From Sinorhizobium americanum (GTDB lineage Bacteria > Pseudomonadota > Alphaproteobacteria > Rhizobiales > Rhizobiaceae): 60,701 bases of DNA. Made by a program: the position numbers and the translations under genes. A model generated the notes under the pieces. That model did not search any database, was not told the origin of the DNA, and was given only the letters and a program-made list of their open reading frames with translations. The DNA is taken from positions 1-60,701 of the forward strand of contig NZ_LNQC01000071.1 of assembly GCF_001651855.1 (NCBI RefSeq), given 5' to 3'. Positions within the stretch are counted from its first letter, which is position 1. Every line of letters begins with the position of its first letter. Of this stretch, positions 1-7,875 are shown piece after piece.

Positions 1-30
1 GCGTGACTGTCCCTCGATCATCGATTGCAT
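1..30 (-). CDS. Partial CDS cut by left edge, probably first ABC permease of the operon
   Basis: Only ten codons are visible (MQSMIEGQSR), beginning at an ATG on the minus strand. The assignment rests on position: it follows the sugar-binding-protein gene in the same direction, where the first membrane permease normally lies in this type of operon. The reading frame is open back to the TGA overlapping position 69, but no better start codon is present. The ribosome binding site directly before this ATG is weak, and the start may be coupled to the 12-codon reading frame just upstream. What is seen is too short to prove the function. Confidence 0.35.
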   Translation of the reverse strand, partial: MQSMIEGQSR

Positions 31-31
31 C

Positions 32-70
32 TCAGTGATCCGTTCTCTCAGCGGGCGCGGCCTCTTTCAT
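32..70 (-). CDS. Possible 12-codon leader ORF with strong ribosome binding site
   Basis: An ATG at 70 (minus strand) follows an excellent Shine-Dalgarno sequence, AGGAGG at 80-75 with 4-nt spacing, yet its frame (MKEAAPAERTDH) ends at a TGA (34-32). One base later the ATG of the next frame begins (TGA-G-ATG). This arrangement fits a leader peptide translationally coupled to the permease. An alternative is that the permease really starts here and a frameshift, real or a sequencing error, interrupts it. Confidence 0.3.
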   Translation of the reverse strand: MKEAAPAERTDH

Positions 71-133
71 GCCACCTCCTCATTCAATCGTGTACGTCGA
101 TCGCCCATGGGAGCGATTTGGGCGAGCGATTTT

Positions 134-163
134 GGCGGCCGCGCGGATTGGCGCGCGGCCGCC
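134..163 (-). promoter_or_regulatory. GC-rich stem-loop between binding-protein gene and permease
   Basis: Positions 134-145 and 152-163 are perfectly complementary (12 bp, all G/C pairs) with a 6-nt loop. On the minus strand the stem is followed by AAAA, not by a T tract, so it is not a classical intrinsic terminator. Its place directly after the solute-binding-protein stop codon fits a 3'-end stabilising or processing hairpin that raises the binding-protein level relative to the permeases, as known for malE-malF type operons. Confidence 0.55.
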
Positions 164-171
164 CGCCGGCG

Positions 172-1473
172 TTACTGCTGTTCGCCAAAGGGCGGGTAGC
201 CGTCGTTCTCTTCGATGTCCTCGTCGATCTTCTCGGCAGCGGCGGTCAGCGCCGACTTGACGTCGCCGCCGTTGAAGATCTCGTCGACGGCTCCCATGAA
301 GGCCGAGGTGATCGCCGGATAGGCCGGATGCGGCGGCCGCGCGATCGCGGTCTTCGATGCCTGCTCGAAGGCGACGGCCATCGGACCCCCGGCGCTATAC
401 AATGGAGAATCCGCGGCAAAGCTCTTCAGCCCCGGATAGGCGGAATCTTCTCTGGCATAGTCGCGATACGGCTTGTCCTTCAGCATGAAGCTCACGAACT
501 TGCCGGCAATATCGGGATGCTCAGAGGCGGTAGTGATGCCCCAGATCCAGGTGCCGTTGGGGCTGACGCCCTTCGCTCCGAACTTCGGCAGCGGCATCAC
601 GACGATGTCGTCCTTCATCGAGGCGGCGGCTTCCGCATAGATCCAGTGGCCGCCGAACGCCAGCGCCGCCGGGTTTCCCTCGGCGAAGAACTGGTTGGTG
701 CCGGATGATTGCGGCACGACCCAACCGTTCGTCACCCATTTCTGCATCATCGTCAGCGCATCGACGCAAGGATCGCTGTCGAGCGTCCCGACCGATTTCC
801 AGGTCTTGCGGTCGATCAGGTCGCAGCCGGCCGATTGCAGGATCGGCCCATAGGCATAGGTGATCCATTCGGTCTTGATGCCGTAGCCGCGGAACGTGTC
901 GATCGGCCATTTGACGCCTTCGAGCTTCGAGAGCTTGTCGAGGTAGCCTTCGAATTCTTCCCGCGTCCAGGCGTCGTCCACGCCCTTCGGGATGCGGGCG
1001 CCGATCGCCTCAAGGTATTTCCTGTTGCCGTAGAGGACTACGGAGGAGTCGGTGAGGCCGACGGCATAGAGTTCCTTGTCGATCGGGTAGGTGCCCTGTG
1101 CGACATTGGATTCGGTCATGTCATCGAGGATGTCCTGCTCGATCAAAGGCTTGATCGGCTGCAGGTAGCCGGACCAGACGTAGTTGGCGAGGAAGGGCGC
1201 GTCGAGTTCCATGACGTCCGGCAGCTGCTTGGACATGACGGCGGCGCTGAACTTCTCGTTATAGGCGTCGTGCGGCGCGTAGATCAGTTCGATGTCGACA
1301 TCCGGATTGGCCGCCTCGAAACGCTTGGCGACGTCGCCATAAGTCGAGACCCAGCCGGGATCGCCCTGGTGCATCACCTGGATGACGGTCTTGGCTTCGG
1401 CCTGGCCCATCAGCAGACCCAGGGCCGCCGATGCCGTCAATAGTGAAAGTAATCGATTACCCATCATAGTCAC
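172..1473 (-). CDS. Sugar ABC transporter, periplasmic solute-binding protein (family 1)
   Basis: This 433-aa protein is an extracellular solute-binding protein of the carbohydrate (CUT1) class, expected to capture a sugar in the periplasm and deliver it to an inner-membrane permease. It has a signal peptide with a hydrophobic core at about residues 8-24 ending near AEA, then a typical lobe with VIQVMHQGD and the F-x-A-A-N-P-D-V motif. The length is normal for the family. It lies 34 bp downstream of a LacI-type regulator on the same strand, so the two are probably co-transcribed, with permeases continuing past the left edge. A perfect LacI-like palindrome lies inside codons 5-8. The substrate cannot be told from sequence alone. 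Confidence 0.88.
   Translation of the reverse strand: MTMMGNRLLSLLTASAALGLLMGQAEAKTVIQVMHQGDPGWVSTYGDVAKRFEAANPDVDIELIYAPHDAYNEKFSAAVMSKQLPDVMELDAPFLANYVWSGYLQPIKPLIEQDILDDMTESNVAQGTYPIDKELYAVGLTDSSVVLYGNRKYLEAIGARIPKGVDDAWTREEFEGYLDKLSKLEGVKWPIDTFRGYGIKTEWITYAYGPILQSAGCDLIDRKTWKSVGTLDSDPCVDALTMMQKWVTNGWVVPQSSGTNQFFAEGNPAALAFGGHWIYAEAAASMKDDIVVMPLPKFGAKGVSPNGTWIWGITTASEHPDIAGKFVSFMLKDKPYRDYAREDSAYPGLKSFAADSPLYSAGGPMAVAFEQASKTAIARPPHPAYPAITSAFMGAVDEIFNGGDVKSALTAAAEKIDEDIEENDGYPPFGEQQ
1449..1460. promoter_or_regulatory. Candidate intragenic LacI-type operator
   Basis: GTAATCGATTAC is a perfect 12-bp palindrome with the central CG typical of LacI-family operators. It falls within the first codons of the binding-protein gene. 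The half-site GTAATCG recurs in front of the adjacent lacI-type gene, which supports recognition by the same repressor. Confidence 0.45.
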
Positions 1474-1507
1474 TCCTCCTCAACGGGTTTTCACGCTGCA
1501 ACTGAAT

Positions 1508-2512
1508 TCATACGGATAGCCGCTCCACCAATTGGAACGGCAACTTTCGCACTTCTGCCGGCACCGCCTCCTTGGCCAGCAGAATGTTGGCTGCCATCCG
1601 GCCCATCGCGCGATGCGGCAGGGCCATGGTCGTCAATGGCGGGTCGAGGCGCGAGGCGATATCGACCTGGTTGTCGAAGCTGGCGACGGCGACGTCGTCC
1701 GGGATCTCGGCGCCGACCCGGCGCAGGGCGGCATAGACCTCCATCGCAACCCGGTCGTTGCCGCACAGGATCGCGTCAGGGCAGTGAGGCCCGCTCATCA
1801 GTTCGGTGACGTGGGAGTGGACGAGGCTCGGCGCCCGGTCGCTGTAAGTGGCGCGCCGCACCGCCGGCAACACCCTTGCGCCGGCGCCATCGAGACCGGC
1901 CTCCGTCATCGCCTGGCGAAAGCCGATCTCGCGCAGGTCGCCGGCGAGCAGGCCCGGCAGGTTGATGAAGGCGATGTTGCGCCGCCCTGCGTCGATCAGG
2001 TAGCTGGTAATCTCATGCGCCGCGCCGACCTCGTCCGGCACGAGAGACGTGACGCGGTCGCTCGCCTCACGACAGTTGATCATCACCCCGACGGTGCCGG
2101 CAAACTCCTTCGGCAGCGTAACGGTCTTGTGGTACATCGCGGCATAGGCGATTGCCCGCGGCCGGAAGCGGCGGACTTCCTCTAATACGGAGGCGACATC
2201 GCGGCTGCCGCTGAGCGTCATCGCGAAGACGGCCATGTCCGAGGCTCGCGCGGCGCCGTCAAGGCCGCGGATGATCTCGGTCGCAAAGGGCGATGTGATC
2301 AACTCGTCGGCGATGACGCCGATCAGCGGCATCCAGCCCTGCCGCATGCTACGTGCGGCGAGATTGGTGACATAGCCGAGTTCCTCGGCGATCTCCTTGA
2401 TCCGCTGCCGCGTCTCTTCCGACATGCGGGCCGAGCCGCCGTGCAGGGCACCCGATACGGTCTTGACAGAAACGCCCGCGCGCTCGGCTATGTCGCTCAA
2501 CGAAATCGTCAC
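1508..2512 (-). CDS. LacI-family transcriptional regulator
   Basis: This 334-aa protein has the full LacI layout: an N-terminal helix-turn-helix (LSDIAERAGVSVKTVSGAL, about residues 4-22), a hinge region with AARSMRQG, and a periplasmic-binding-protein-like effector domain reaching the C terminus. It is the first gene of the sugar transporter operon and is divergent from the nfeD-like gene. It probably represses the operon in the absence of the transported sugar and autoregulates through the dyad at 2526-2537. The helix-turn-helix contains the canonical V-S-V-K-T-V-S core. The inducer is unknown. Confidence 0.9.
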   Translation of the reverse strand: MTISLSDIAERAGVSVKTVSGALHGGSARMSEETRQRIKEIAEELGYVTNLAARSMRQGWMPLIGVIADELITSPFATEIIRGLDGAARASDMAVFAMTLSGSRDVASVLEEVRRFRPRAIAYAAMYHKTVTLPKEFAGTVGVMINCREASDRVTSLVPDEVGAAHEITSYLIDAGRRNIAFINLPGLLAGDLREIGFRQAMTEAGLDGAGARVLPAVRRATYSDRAPSLVHSHVTELMSGPHCPDAILCGNDRVAMEVYAALRRVGAEIPDDVAVASFDNQVDIASRLDPPLTTMALPHRAMGRMAANILLAKEAVPAEVRKLPFQLVERLSV

Positions 2513-2525
2513 GGGTACTTCCTGG

Positions 2526-2537
2526 GTTAACGATTAC
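2526..2537. promoter_or_regulatory. Candidate operator upstream of lacI-type gene
   Basis: GTTAACGATTAC (GTAATCGTTAAC on the other strand) lies just before the start of the lacI-type gene. It is an imperfect palindrome with a central CG and shares the half-site GTAATCG with the perfect palindrome at 1449-1460. Its position fits autorepression of the regulator and its operon. Confidence 0.45.
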
Positions 2538-2688
2538 TCACTTCTTTATCATCGTCGAAGGGACGGAGTCAATCAGAGACGCGGCGGCTTCGTCGGAACC
2601 TCATCTCGCGGCGTTTACAGGCAAGTGCGAAAATCAATGCGGCGGATAACCATGCAACTTCCGCGGCAGGGCGTCGTGGCCAGATCAC

Positions 2689-2717
2689 TTACGCTTTTCC
2701 CGGTTCTGACCTATATT
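2689..2717 (+). promoter_or_regulatory. Possible sigma-70 promoter of the nfeD-like operon
   Basis: TTACGC (2689-2694) and TATATT (2712-2717) are separated by 17 bp and sit about 90 bp before the start codon of the nfeD-like gene. The -10 hexamer is good and the -35 is moderate. This is the only convincing promoter-like pair noted in the 296-bp gap between the lacI-type gene and the nfeD-like gene; the rest of the gap shows nothing coding. Confidence 0.35.
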
Positions 2718-2808
2718 AGGAAGCATGAATTTCGACGAAAGGTAGAGGCCGGCCAGGGAAGAAGCCTCCCGCTCGACCCGATCGCGAAACCCAGAGGCTT
2801 GACGGCGA

Positions 2809-4191
2809 ATGTCCCGGATCCTCACTCTTTTGCTGTTCTCTCTGCTGGCTTTTGCGTTTCCCGTCTTACCGGCGCCGGCAGCCGAGCGCGTCGCACTCGT
2901 CCTGCATGTCAACGGCGCGATCAGTCCGGCGACGGCCGAATATGTGATCCGGGGATTGCAACGCGCCAAGCAGCGAGACGTGACGCTGGTGGTCTTGCAG
3001 ATGGATACGCCCGGCGGCCTCGACACGTCGATGCGGGACATCATCCGGGCCATCCTCGACTCCCCCGTTCCCGTTGCCAGTTTCGTCGCGCCGAGCGGCG
3101 CGAGGGCTGCAAGCGCCGGGACTTACATCCTTTACGCCAGCCACGTGGCGGCGATGGCGCCCGGGACCAATCTCGGTGCGGCGACGCCGATTGCCATCGG
3201 CGGGGGGCTGTTCGGCGGCGACGAGGAAAGCGACAAGGACAAGCCTGCCGAGGAAGGCAAGACCGACGCTCCGAAGCGCCCGGCAAGCGCCGGCGAGGCA
3301 AAGCTGATCAACGATGCGGTGGCCTATATTCGCGGCCTTGCCGAGCTGCGCAATCGCAATGTCGATTGGGCCGAAAAGGCGGTGCGCGAGGCCGCAAGCC
3401 TCTCTTCGGCGGCGGCGGTCCGGGAGAAGGTCGTCGATTTCACCGCCGCCACCGTCGAGGACCTTTTGAAGCAGACGCATGGCCGAACGGTTCGCATCGG
3501 CCAGGCCGATAGCCGGCTCGATACGACCGGGCTTTCAATCGAAGACGTGCTTGCCGACTGGCGCACGCGGCTCCTCTCGGTGATCACCGATCCGAATGTC
3601 GCGCTGCTGCTGATGCTCGTCGGCATCTACGGCTTGATTTTCGAGTTCCTGTCGCCCGGCACCGTGCTGCCCGGCACGGTTGGCGGCATCTGCCTTCTGC
3701 TCGGTCTCTATGCTCTCGCCGTGCTGCCGGTCAGCTATGCCGGTATCGGGCTGATCATCCTCGGCGTGGCGCTGCTGGTGGCCGAAGCGCATGCACCGTC
3801 TTTCGGCGTCCTCGGACTCGGCGGCGGCGTCGCCATCGTGCTCGGTGCCGCCATCCTCTTCGATACCGACGTGCCAGGGCTGCAGGTATCGTGGCCGGTT
3901 CTTGGTGGCGTGGCGCTCGCGAGCCTCGCCTTCAGCCTCCTTGTTGCCCGGCTCGCCTTCGTGTCCCGCCGGCACAAGGTCGCCACCGGAGCCGAGCAGA
4001 TGATCGGCATTTTCGGCAAGGTCGACACCTGGGCGGGTGCCAACGGTTACGTCATCGCCCATGGGGAGCGATGGCAGGCGGTGAGCAGCGAGCCGCTCGG
4101 CCCCGGCGAGGACGTGATGGTCGTCGGCCGGGACGGCTTGACGCTCGAGGTCGAGCGCCGCGCAAGAGAAGCCAGAAGAGGAGGAGTTTGA
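2809..4191 (+). CDS. NfeD-like membrane-bound ClpP-class serine protease
   Basis: The 460-aa protein belongs to the long NfeD type. It has an N-terminal signal peptide (residues 1-25, ending PAPAA) and a ClpP-fold protease domain to about residue 230. That domain carries the MDTPGG motif and S-A-G-T-Y, which holds the predicted catalytic Ser; NfeD proteases are Ser-Lys dyad enzymes. Four or five transmembrane helices follow (about 262-390), then a C-terminal OB-fold NfeD domain (about 405-455). Its stop codon overlaps the start of the SPFH gene (TGATG), a pairing seen in many bacteria and archaea, where the protease is thought to act on membrane or stomatin-type proteins. Residue ranges are approximate. 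The historical name (nodulation formation efficiency) does not prove a symbiotic role. Confidence 0.88.
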   Translation: MSRILTLLLFSLLAFAFPVLPAPAAERVALVLHVNGAISPATAEYVIRGLQRAKQRDVTLVVLQMDTPGGLDTSMRDIIRAILDSPVPVASFVAPSGARAASAGTYILYASHVAAMAPGTNLGAATPIAIGGGLFGGDEESDKDKPAEEGKTDAPKRPASAGEAKLINDAVAYIRGLAELRNRNVDWAEKAVREAASLSSAAAVREKVVDFTAATVEDLLKQTHGRTVRIGQADSRLDTTGLSIEDVLADWRTRLLSVITDPNVALLLMLVGIYGLIFEFLSPGTVLPGTVGGICLLLGLYALAVLPVSYAGIGLIILGVALLVAEAHAPSFGVLGLGGGVAIVLGAAILFDTDVPGLQVSWPVLGGVALASLAFSLLVARLAFVSRRHKVATGAEQMIGIFGKVDTWAGANGYVIAHGERWQAVSSEPLGPGEDVMVVGRDGLTLEVERRAREARRGGV

Positions 4192-4964
4192 TGCCCTTCA
4201 TAGGAAGTCTCGTCCCGCTCGCCGCGGCGCTGTTTGTCCTGTTGATCGTCATTGCCTACGCGATCCGGATCCTACGGGAATATGAGCGCGGGGTCGTCTT
4301 TACCCTCGGCCGTTTCACCGGCGTCAAGGGGCCGGGCCTCATTCTGCTCCTTCCCTATGTGCAGCAGATGGTCCGCGTTGATCTGAGGACGCGCGTGCTC
4401 GACGTGCCGAGCCAGGACGTCATCTCGCACGACAACGTCTCGGTCCGCGTCAGCGCGGTCATCTATTTCCGGGTGATCGATGCGGAGAAGTCGACGATCC
4501 AGGTCGAGGACTTCATGGCGGCGACGAGCCAGCTCGCCCAGACGACCTTGCGATCGGTGCTCGGCAAGCATGATCTCGATGAGATGCTGGCGGAGCGCGA
4601 CCGGCTGAACGATGACATCCAGAAAATTCTCGACGTGCAGACTGATGCCTGGGGCATCAAGGTCGCGACCGTCGAGATCAAGCATGTCGACATCAATGAA
4701 TCGATGATTCGGGCGATCGCCCGCCAGGCGGAGGCCGAACGCGAGAGGCGCGCCAAGGTCATCAACGCCGAGGGCGAGCAGCAGGCGGCGGCGAAACTGC
4801 TCGAGGCGGCGCAAATCCTCGCCCGGCAGCCGCAGGCCATGCAGCTGCGCTACCTGAGCACGCTCAATGTCATCGCCGGCGAGAAGAACTCGACGATTAT
4901 CTTCCCGTTCCCGATGGAGATCGCCGAATTGCTCTCGGCCAAGTCCGCACGCTCCTCGGAATAG
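4191..4964 (+). CDS. Stomatin-like SPFH/Band 7 membrane protein (slipin)
   Basis: The start was placed at 4191 because the ATG overlaps the nfeD-like stop (TGATG) and follows a good AGAGGAGGAG site; the open frame further upstream is noise. The 257-aa protein has one N-terminal membrane segment (about 8-28) and the SPFH signature region beginning [14 protein letters not shown] long charged helix follows ([14 protein letters not shown]), the usual oligomerisation coiled coil. The length is typical of prokaryotic stomatins. It probably forms membrane microdomain scaffolds together with, or as a substrate of, the NfeD protease encoded immediately upstream. Confidence 0.9.
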   Translation: MPFIGSLVPLAAALFVLLIVIAYAIRILREYERGVVFTLGRFTGVKGPGLILLLPYVQQMVRVDLRTRVLDVPSQDVISHDNVSVRVSAVIYFRVIDAEKSTIQVEDFMAATSQLAQTTLRSVLGKHDLDEMLAERDRLNDDIQKILDVQTDAWGIKVATVEIKHVDINESMIRAIARQAEAERERRAKVINAEGEQQAAAKLLEAAQILARQPQAMQLRYLSTLNVIAGEKNSTIIFPFPMEIAELLSAKSARSSE

Positions 4965-4989
4965 CAGAGCCGGCGGAACCGCCGCGGCG

Positions 4990-5379
4990 TCACATGACCA
5001 TCTGCCGCGCCACTTTCTCGGTCAGCTCTTCCTGCTCCTCGCTGACGCGCTTTGCCGCCTGGGTGGCGAGCTCCGCCCCCATCCGGGTGAAACGCTCCGC
5101 TTCCTCGGAATAGTCCTGGAAGGCGTTGCGCCAGAAGGCGCAGTAGAGATCGAAGCCGTCGCGCGCATAGTCCGACGCGAGCAGCTCTTCCCAGAGTTGC
5201 AGATGCTGGTCGCTGCGGCTCTGTATGAAGGTGAGCGCCTCGATCTGACCGCGGAAGGCGGTCTGCAATATGTCCGCCTGGAAACGGGCCATCGAAAGCA
5301 TCAGCGATCGACCTTCAGGTCCCACCGGCCAACGGGGCCACGTCGCGGGTGCAAGAGGGTCGGATATTGTCTTCGACAT
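4990..5379 (-). CDS. Phasin-like small protein
   Basis: This 129-aa, mainly helical and charged protein resembles the phasin family that coats polyhydroxyalkanoate granules: MARFQADILQTAF followed by amphipathic helices with QSRSDQHLQLWEE and a C-terminal charged helix. No signal peptide or membrane segment is visible. It is convergent with the SPFH gene and diverges from the flavin-binding gene across a region with two FixK/FNR boxes, which would place it under low-oxygen control. The family call is from general resemblance and is tentative. Confidence 0.55.
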   Translation of the reverse strand: MSKTISDPLAPATWPRWPVGPEGRSLMLSMARFQADILQTAFRGQIEALTFIQSRSDQHLQLWEELLASDYARDGFDLYCAFWRNAFQDYSEEAERFTRMGAELATQAAKRVSEEQEELTEKVARQMVM

Positions 5380-5537
5380 CGCAGAACCTCCTCTTCTGCA
5401 GCATCTCGCTGTCTAAGCAAACGAAAGTCAGGCGGGACGACCGCCGGCGGCGTTCGGAAAGCGATGTGCGCCCTGCATGCGAGCCGGACATCGGTGTCCT
5501 TTGGGTGCCAAGCTAAGGCGGCCATTCCCAATGTTCA

Positions 5538-5551
5538 TTGATCCGCATCAA
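5538..5551. promoter_or_regulatory. FixK/FNR box (distal)
   Basis: TTGATCCGCATCAA matches the rhizobial FixK/anaerobox consensus TTGAY-N4-RTCAA perfectly. It lies 159 bp upstream of the phasin-like start (minus strand) and 118 bp upstream of the split-barrel gene. It could serve the phasin-like gene or act as a second site for its neighbour. Confidence 0.7.
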
Positions 5552-5591
5552 TTTAAAAGCGCAGGGCCGACGCCGGCGGCAAGCATGCGTC

Positions 5592-5605
5592 TTGATCCCG
5601 GTCAA
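5592..5605. promoter_or_regulatory. FixK/FNR box (proximal)
   Basis: TTGATCCCGGTCAA also matches the consensus perfectly. With its centre at 5598.5, activation from the usual -41.5 position would start transcription near 5640, 29 bp before the ATG of the flavin-binding gene. The two boxes are 54 bp apart (about five helical turns), so both lie on the same face of the DNA. A short palindrome CTAAAGCATTTAG (5631-5643) lies at the predicted start site. Confidence 0.75.
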
Positions 5606-5668
5606 GGCGGGTCTGCGCTTCGGCCATAGACTAAAGCATTTAGATCGCTTGATGAAGGGACTCACATC

Positions 5669-6127
5669 ATGTTCATCAGGGAAATGACCGAAGCGGAGTG
5701 TATCACCGTCGTGACGTCGGGGCGGCTTGCCAGGCTCGCCTGCTCTAAGGACGACCGGCCCTATGTCGTTCCGATCCATTATGCCTATGCCGGCCGGCGC
5801 CTCTACAGCTTCTCCATGCCGGGCCGGAAGATCGAGTTGATGCGCGTCAATCCGCATGTCTGCGTCCAGGTCGACGTGGCTACAGGTGCGCAAGGGTGGA
5901 AGAGCGTGCTCCTCTATGGCCAGTATCAGGAGCTTCCGGAAACGCCACAATGGCATCGCGAACGCCGGTACGCCTGGTCTCTTCTAGAGAAGCACGTCAA
6001 CTGGTGGGAGCCTGGAGGATTGAAGCCGACGCCCCAGAAAATGCTCGGCGCTTCGCCGCATCTCTTCTATTGCATCAGTGTCGACGAAATGACCGGACGT
6101 GCCGCCGCGGCTGATGACCGGGGCTGA
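5669..6127 (+). CDS. Pyridoxamine 5'-phosphate oxidase-like FMN-binding split-barrel protein
   Basis: The 152-aa protein is a single flavin/nucleotide-binding split-barrel domain, with the typical start FIREMTEAEC, the strand pair GRLARLACSKDDRPYVVPI and the FSMPGRKIELMR motif. Such proteins bind FMN, F420 or heme, and their substrates are mostly unknown. No signal peptide is visible. It stands alone behind two perfect FixK/FNR boxes, so expression under low oxygen, as in nodules or microaerobic soil, is likely. Family members are common in rhizobial FixK regulons, but the reaction here cannot be inferred. Confidence 0.82.
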   Translation: MFIREMTEAECITVVTSGRLARLACSKDDRPYVVPIHYAYAGRRLYSFSMPGRKIELMRVNPHVCVQVDVATGAQGWKSVLLYGQYQELPETPQWHRERRYAWSLLEKHVNWWEPGGLKPTPQKMLGASPHLFYCISVDEMTGRAAAADDRG

Positions 6128-6234
6128 AACTCCGTGGGCGCGACGGACATTCGTTCCGAAGCCGCCGCTTCGATGTATCCTGCTCCGGCCGCTGAGGAAG
6201 AAACGGGGCCGGACGATCGATCGGAGGATCGCAC

Positions 6235-6699
6235 ATGCCGAAGAAAAGCGCGGGCATTCTGCTCTACAGATACGAGGCGGGCGCGCTTCTCGTCCTGCTC
6301 GTTCATCCCGGCGGCCCTTTCTGGAGCAACCGGGATCTCGGCGCCTGGTCGATCCCGAAAGGCGAATACGAGGCCGGCGAGGAGCCCGAAGCGGCGGCGC
6401 ACCGCGAATTCCTCGAGGAGACCGGCATTGCCGTGACGGGGCCGTTGGAACCGCTAGGGGAGGCACGCCTGAAAAGCGGCAAGCTGATCACCGCCTTCGC
6501 GGGCGAAAGCGAATTCGACATCGCCAGTATTCGCAGCAACCTGTTCGAGATGGAGTGGCCGCCCGGAAGCGGGCGCATGCAATCCTTCCCCGAGGTTGAT
6601 CGGGCGGAATGGTTCACGCTCGAGGAGGCACGGGCAAAGATCAATGCTGCCCAAAAGGCATTCATCGATCGCTTGCAGGACCGACGCGACCGGCGATAA
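6235..6699 (+). CDS. Nudix hydrolase
   Basis: The 154-aa protein carries the Nudix box G-x5-E-x7-R-E-x2-E-E-x-G at about residues 43-65 (visible as GEYEAGE, then HREFLEETGI), the metal-binding and catalytic element for hydrolysing a nucleoside diphosphate linked to another moiety. The start follows a purine-rich site (CGGAGGATCGCAC). It runs in the same direction as the split-barrel gene 107 bp away and is convergent with cysG, leaving 9 bp between the stop codons. The substrate is undetermined; the short DNA-binding-free form resembles predicted NTP pyrophosphohydrolases. Confidence 0.85.
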   Translation: MPKKSAGILLYRYEAGALLVLLVHPGGPFWSNRDLGAWSIPKGEYEAGEEPEAAAHREFLEETGIAVTGPLEPLGEARLKSGKLITAFAGESEFDIASIRSNLFEMEWPPGSGRMQSFPEVDRAEWFTLEEARAKINAAQKAFIDRLQDRRDRR

Positions 6700-6708
6700 G
6701 TATGCAGT

Positions 6709-7875
6709 CTAATGGCCGGCGACGCGGAGCCGCCCATGGGCCTGCTCGGAAATCCCGGCGACGACGAGAGCCTTCGCATCGCCGTTTTCCCACGCCCCGC
6801 AATGATGATTGGCGACGCCGGGGATGATCTCAACGGGGATGCCGCGTTGGCCGAGCCACGCCGCCGCCTCCTGCGTTTCGGCATCGGTTGCCGGATCGCC
6901 CGCCTGCAGCTGCACCACGCGTTTTCCGGCTCTCGCGAGAGCGACAATCGCGCCGCCTCTATCTCCGGCAACCGTCTCCCGGCTTGGCTGGTTAACAAGG
7001 ATGCGCTTGGCCTCGCGCCGGGCGAGTTCCAGCACGTCGCTGGAGATCCGGTCGTCGTAGAGGATGACGTCGGCGGCCTGCAGGGCGCGGACGGCCTTCA
7101 GCGTCAAGAGTTCCGCGTCGCCCGGTCCGGCGCCGACGATGGTGACGCGGCCGACGGCGGGGCGGGGCGTCGCGCGACGATCCACGTCCGCCATCAGCCG
7201 CGCCTCCACCCCCTCCTCCGGTGTTTCGATGAAAGCCCGATCGACAAAGCGCTCCCAGAAGGCGCGGCGCTGGGCGCCCGGCTGCAGACGAGCGTTCACC
7301 CGCTCGCGGATCGCCTGGGCCACGCCCGCCCAGCGCTTCATCGTCGGCGGCAGCAGCGTCTCGATGCGGCGGCGGATCGCCTGCGCCAGGATCGGCGCTG
7401 CTCCGTCGGTCGAGATTGCCACGACAACGGGCGAGCGATTGACGATCGATCCGAACTGGAACTGGCAGAACCGCGGCTTGTCGATGACGTTGACGGGCAC
7501 GCCGGCGGCACGGGCCGCCTCGAAAAAGGCTTCGGCGCCCTCGTCGTCTTCGCAGTCGCCGATCGCCAGCGCAGCATCGCCGAAGATGGCGTCGTTCCAG
7601 GTCTGATCATGATGCACGAAGGAGCCGTCCCGATCGGCGGCGCCGCGGGCGAGCAGGTCGTGGAAGCCGTCGCCGAGGTCTGCATGCGATGCGTAGACGT
7701 GCACCTCGGCGCCGCAGGCGGCAAGCAATTCGGCCTTCCAGGCGGCGCCGTCGCTGCTGCCGGCGACGACGACGCGCTTTCCTCTCAGCGTCCAGAAGAG
7801 CGGCAGCGTCGCCAGTGCGGCGACACGCTGCGGCTTCGAGGCTCGATCATTCGGCAGCGGCGGCAAGGCATGCAT
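6709..7875 (-). CDS. cysG: Siroheme synthase CysG with truncated methyltransferase domain
   Basis: Siroheme is the cofactor of the nitrite reductase encoded in the same operon. This 388-aa protein has an N-terminal precorrin-2 dehydrogenase/ferrochelatase module (about 30-215) with SIVNRSPVVVAIS and the NVIDKP region. The uroporphyrinogen-III methyltransferase module starts at about 241 with GAGPGD (248-253) but stops after roughly 120-150 residues, where about 245 are normal. The GDPFxFGRG-type SAM-binding loop is degenerate (AGDPATDAE) and the C-terminal part is absent, ending in an unrelated tail. The methylase half is therefore probably inactive and may depend on another SUMT. The start overlaps the 3' end of narB by 29 bp, so it is the last gene of the nir operon. 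Confidence 0.85.
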   Translation of the reverse strand: MHALPPLPNDRASKPQRVAALATLPLFWTLRGKRVVVAGSSDGAAWKAELLAACGAEVHVYASHADLGDGFHDLLARGAADRDGSFVHHDQTWNDAIFGDAALAIGDCEDDEGAEAFFEAARAAGVPVNVIDKPRFCQFQFGSIVNRSPVVVAISTDGAAPILAQAIRRRIETLLPPTMKRWAGVAQAIRERVNARLQPGAQRRAFWERFVDRAFIETPEEGVEARLMADVDRRATPRPAVGRVTIVGAGPGDAELLTLKAVRALQAADVILYDDRISSDVLELARREAKRILVNQPSRETVAGDRGGAIVALARAGKRVVQLQAGDPATDAETQEAAAWLGQRGIPVEIIPGVANHHCGAWENGDAKALVVAGISEQAHGRLRVAGH

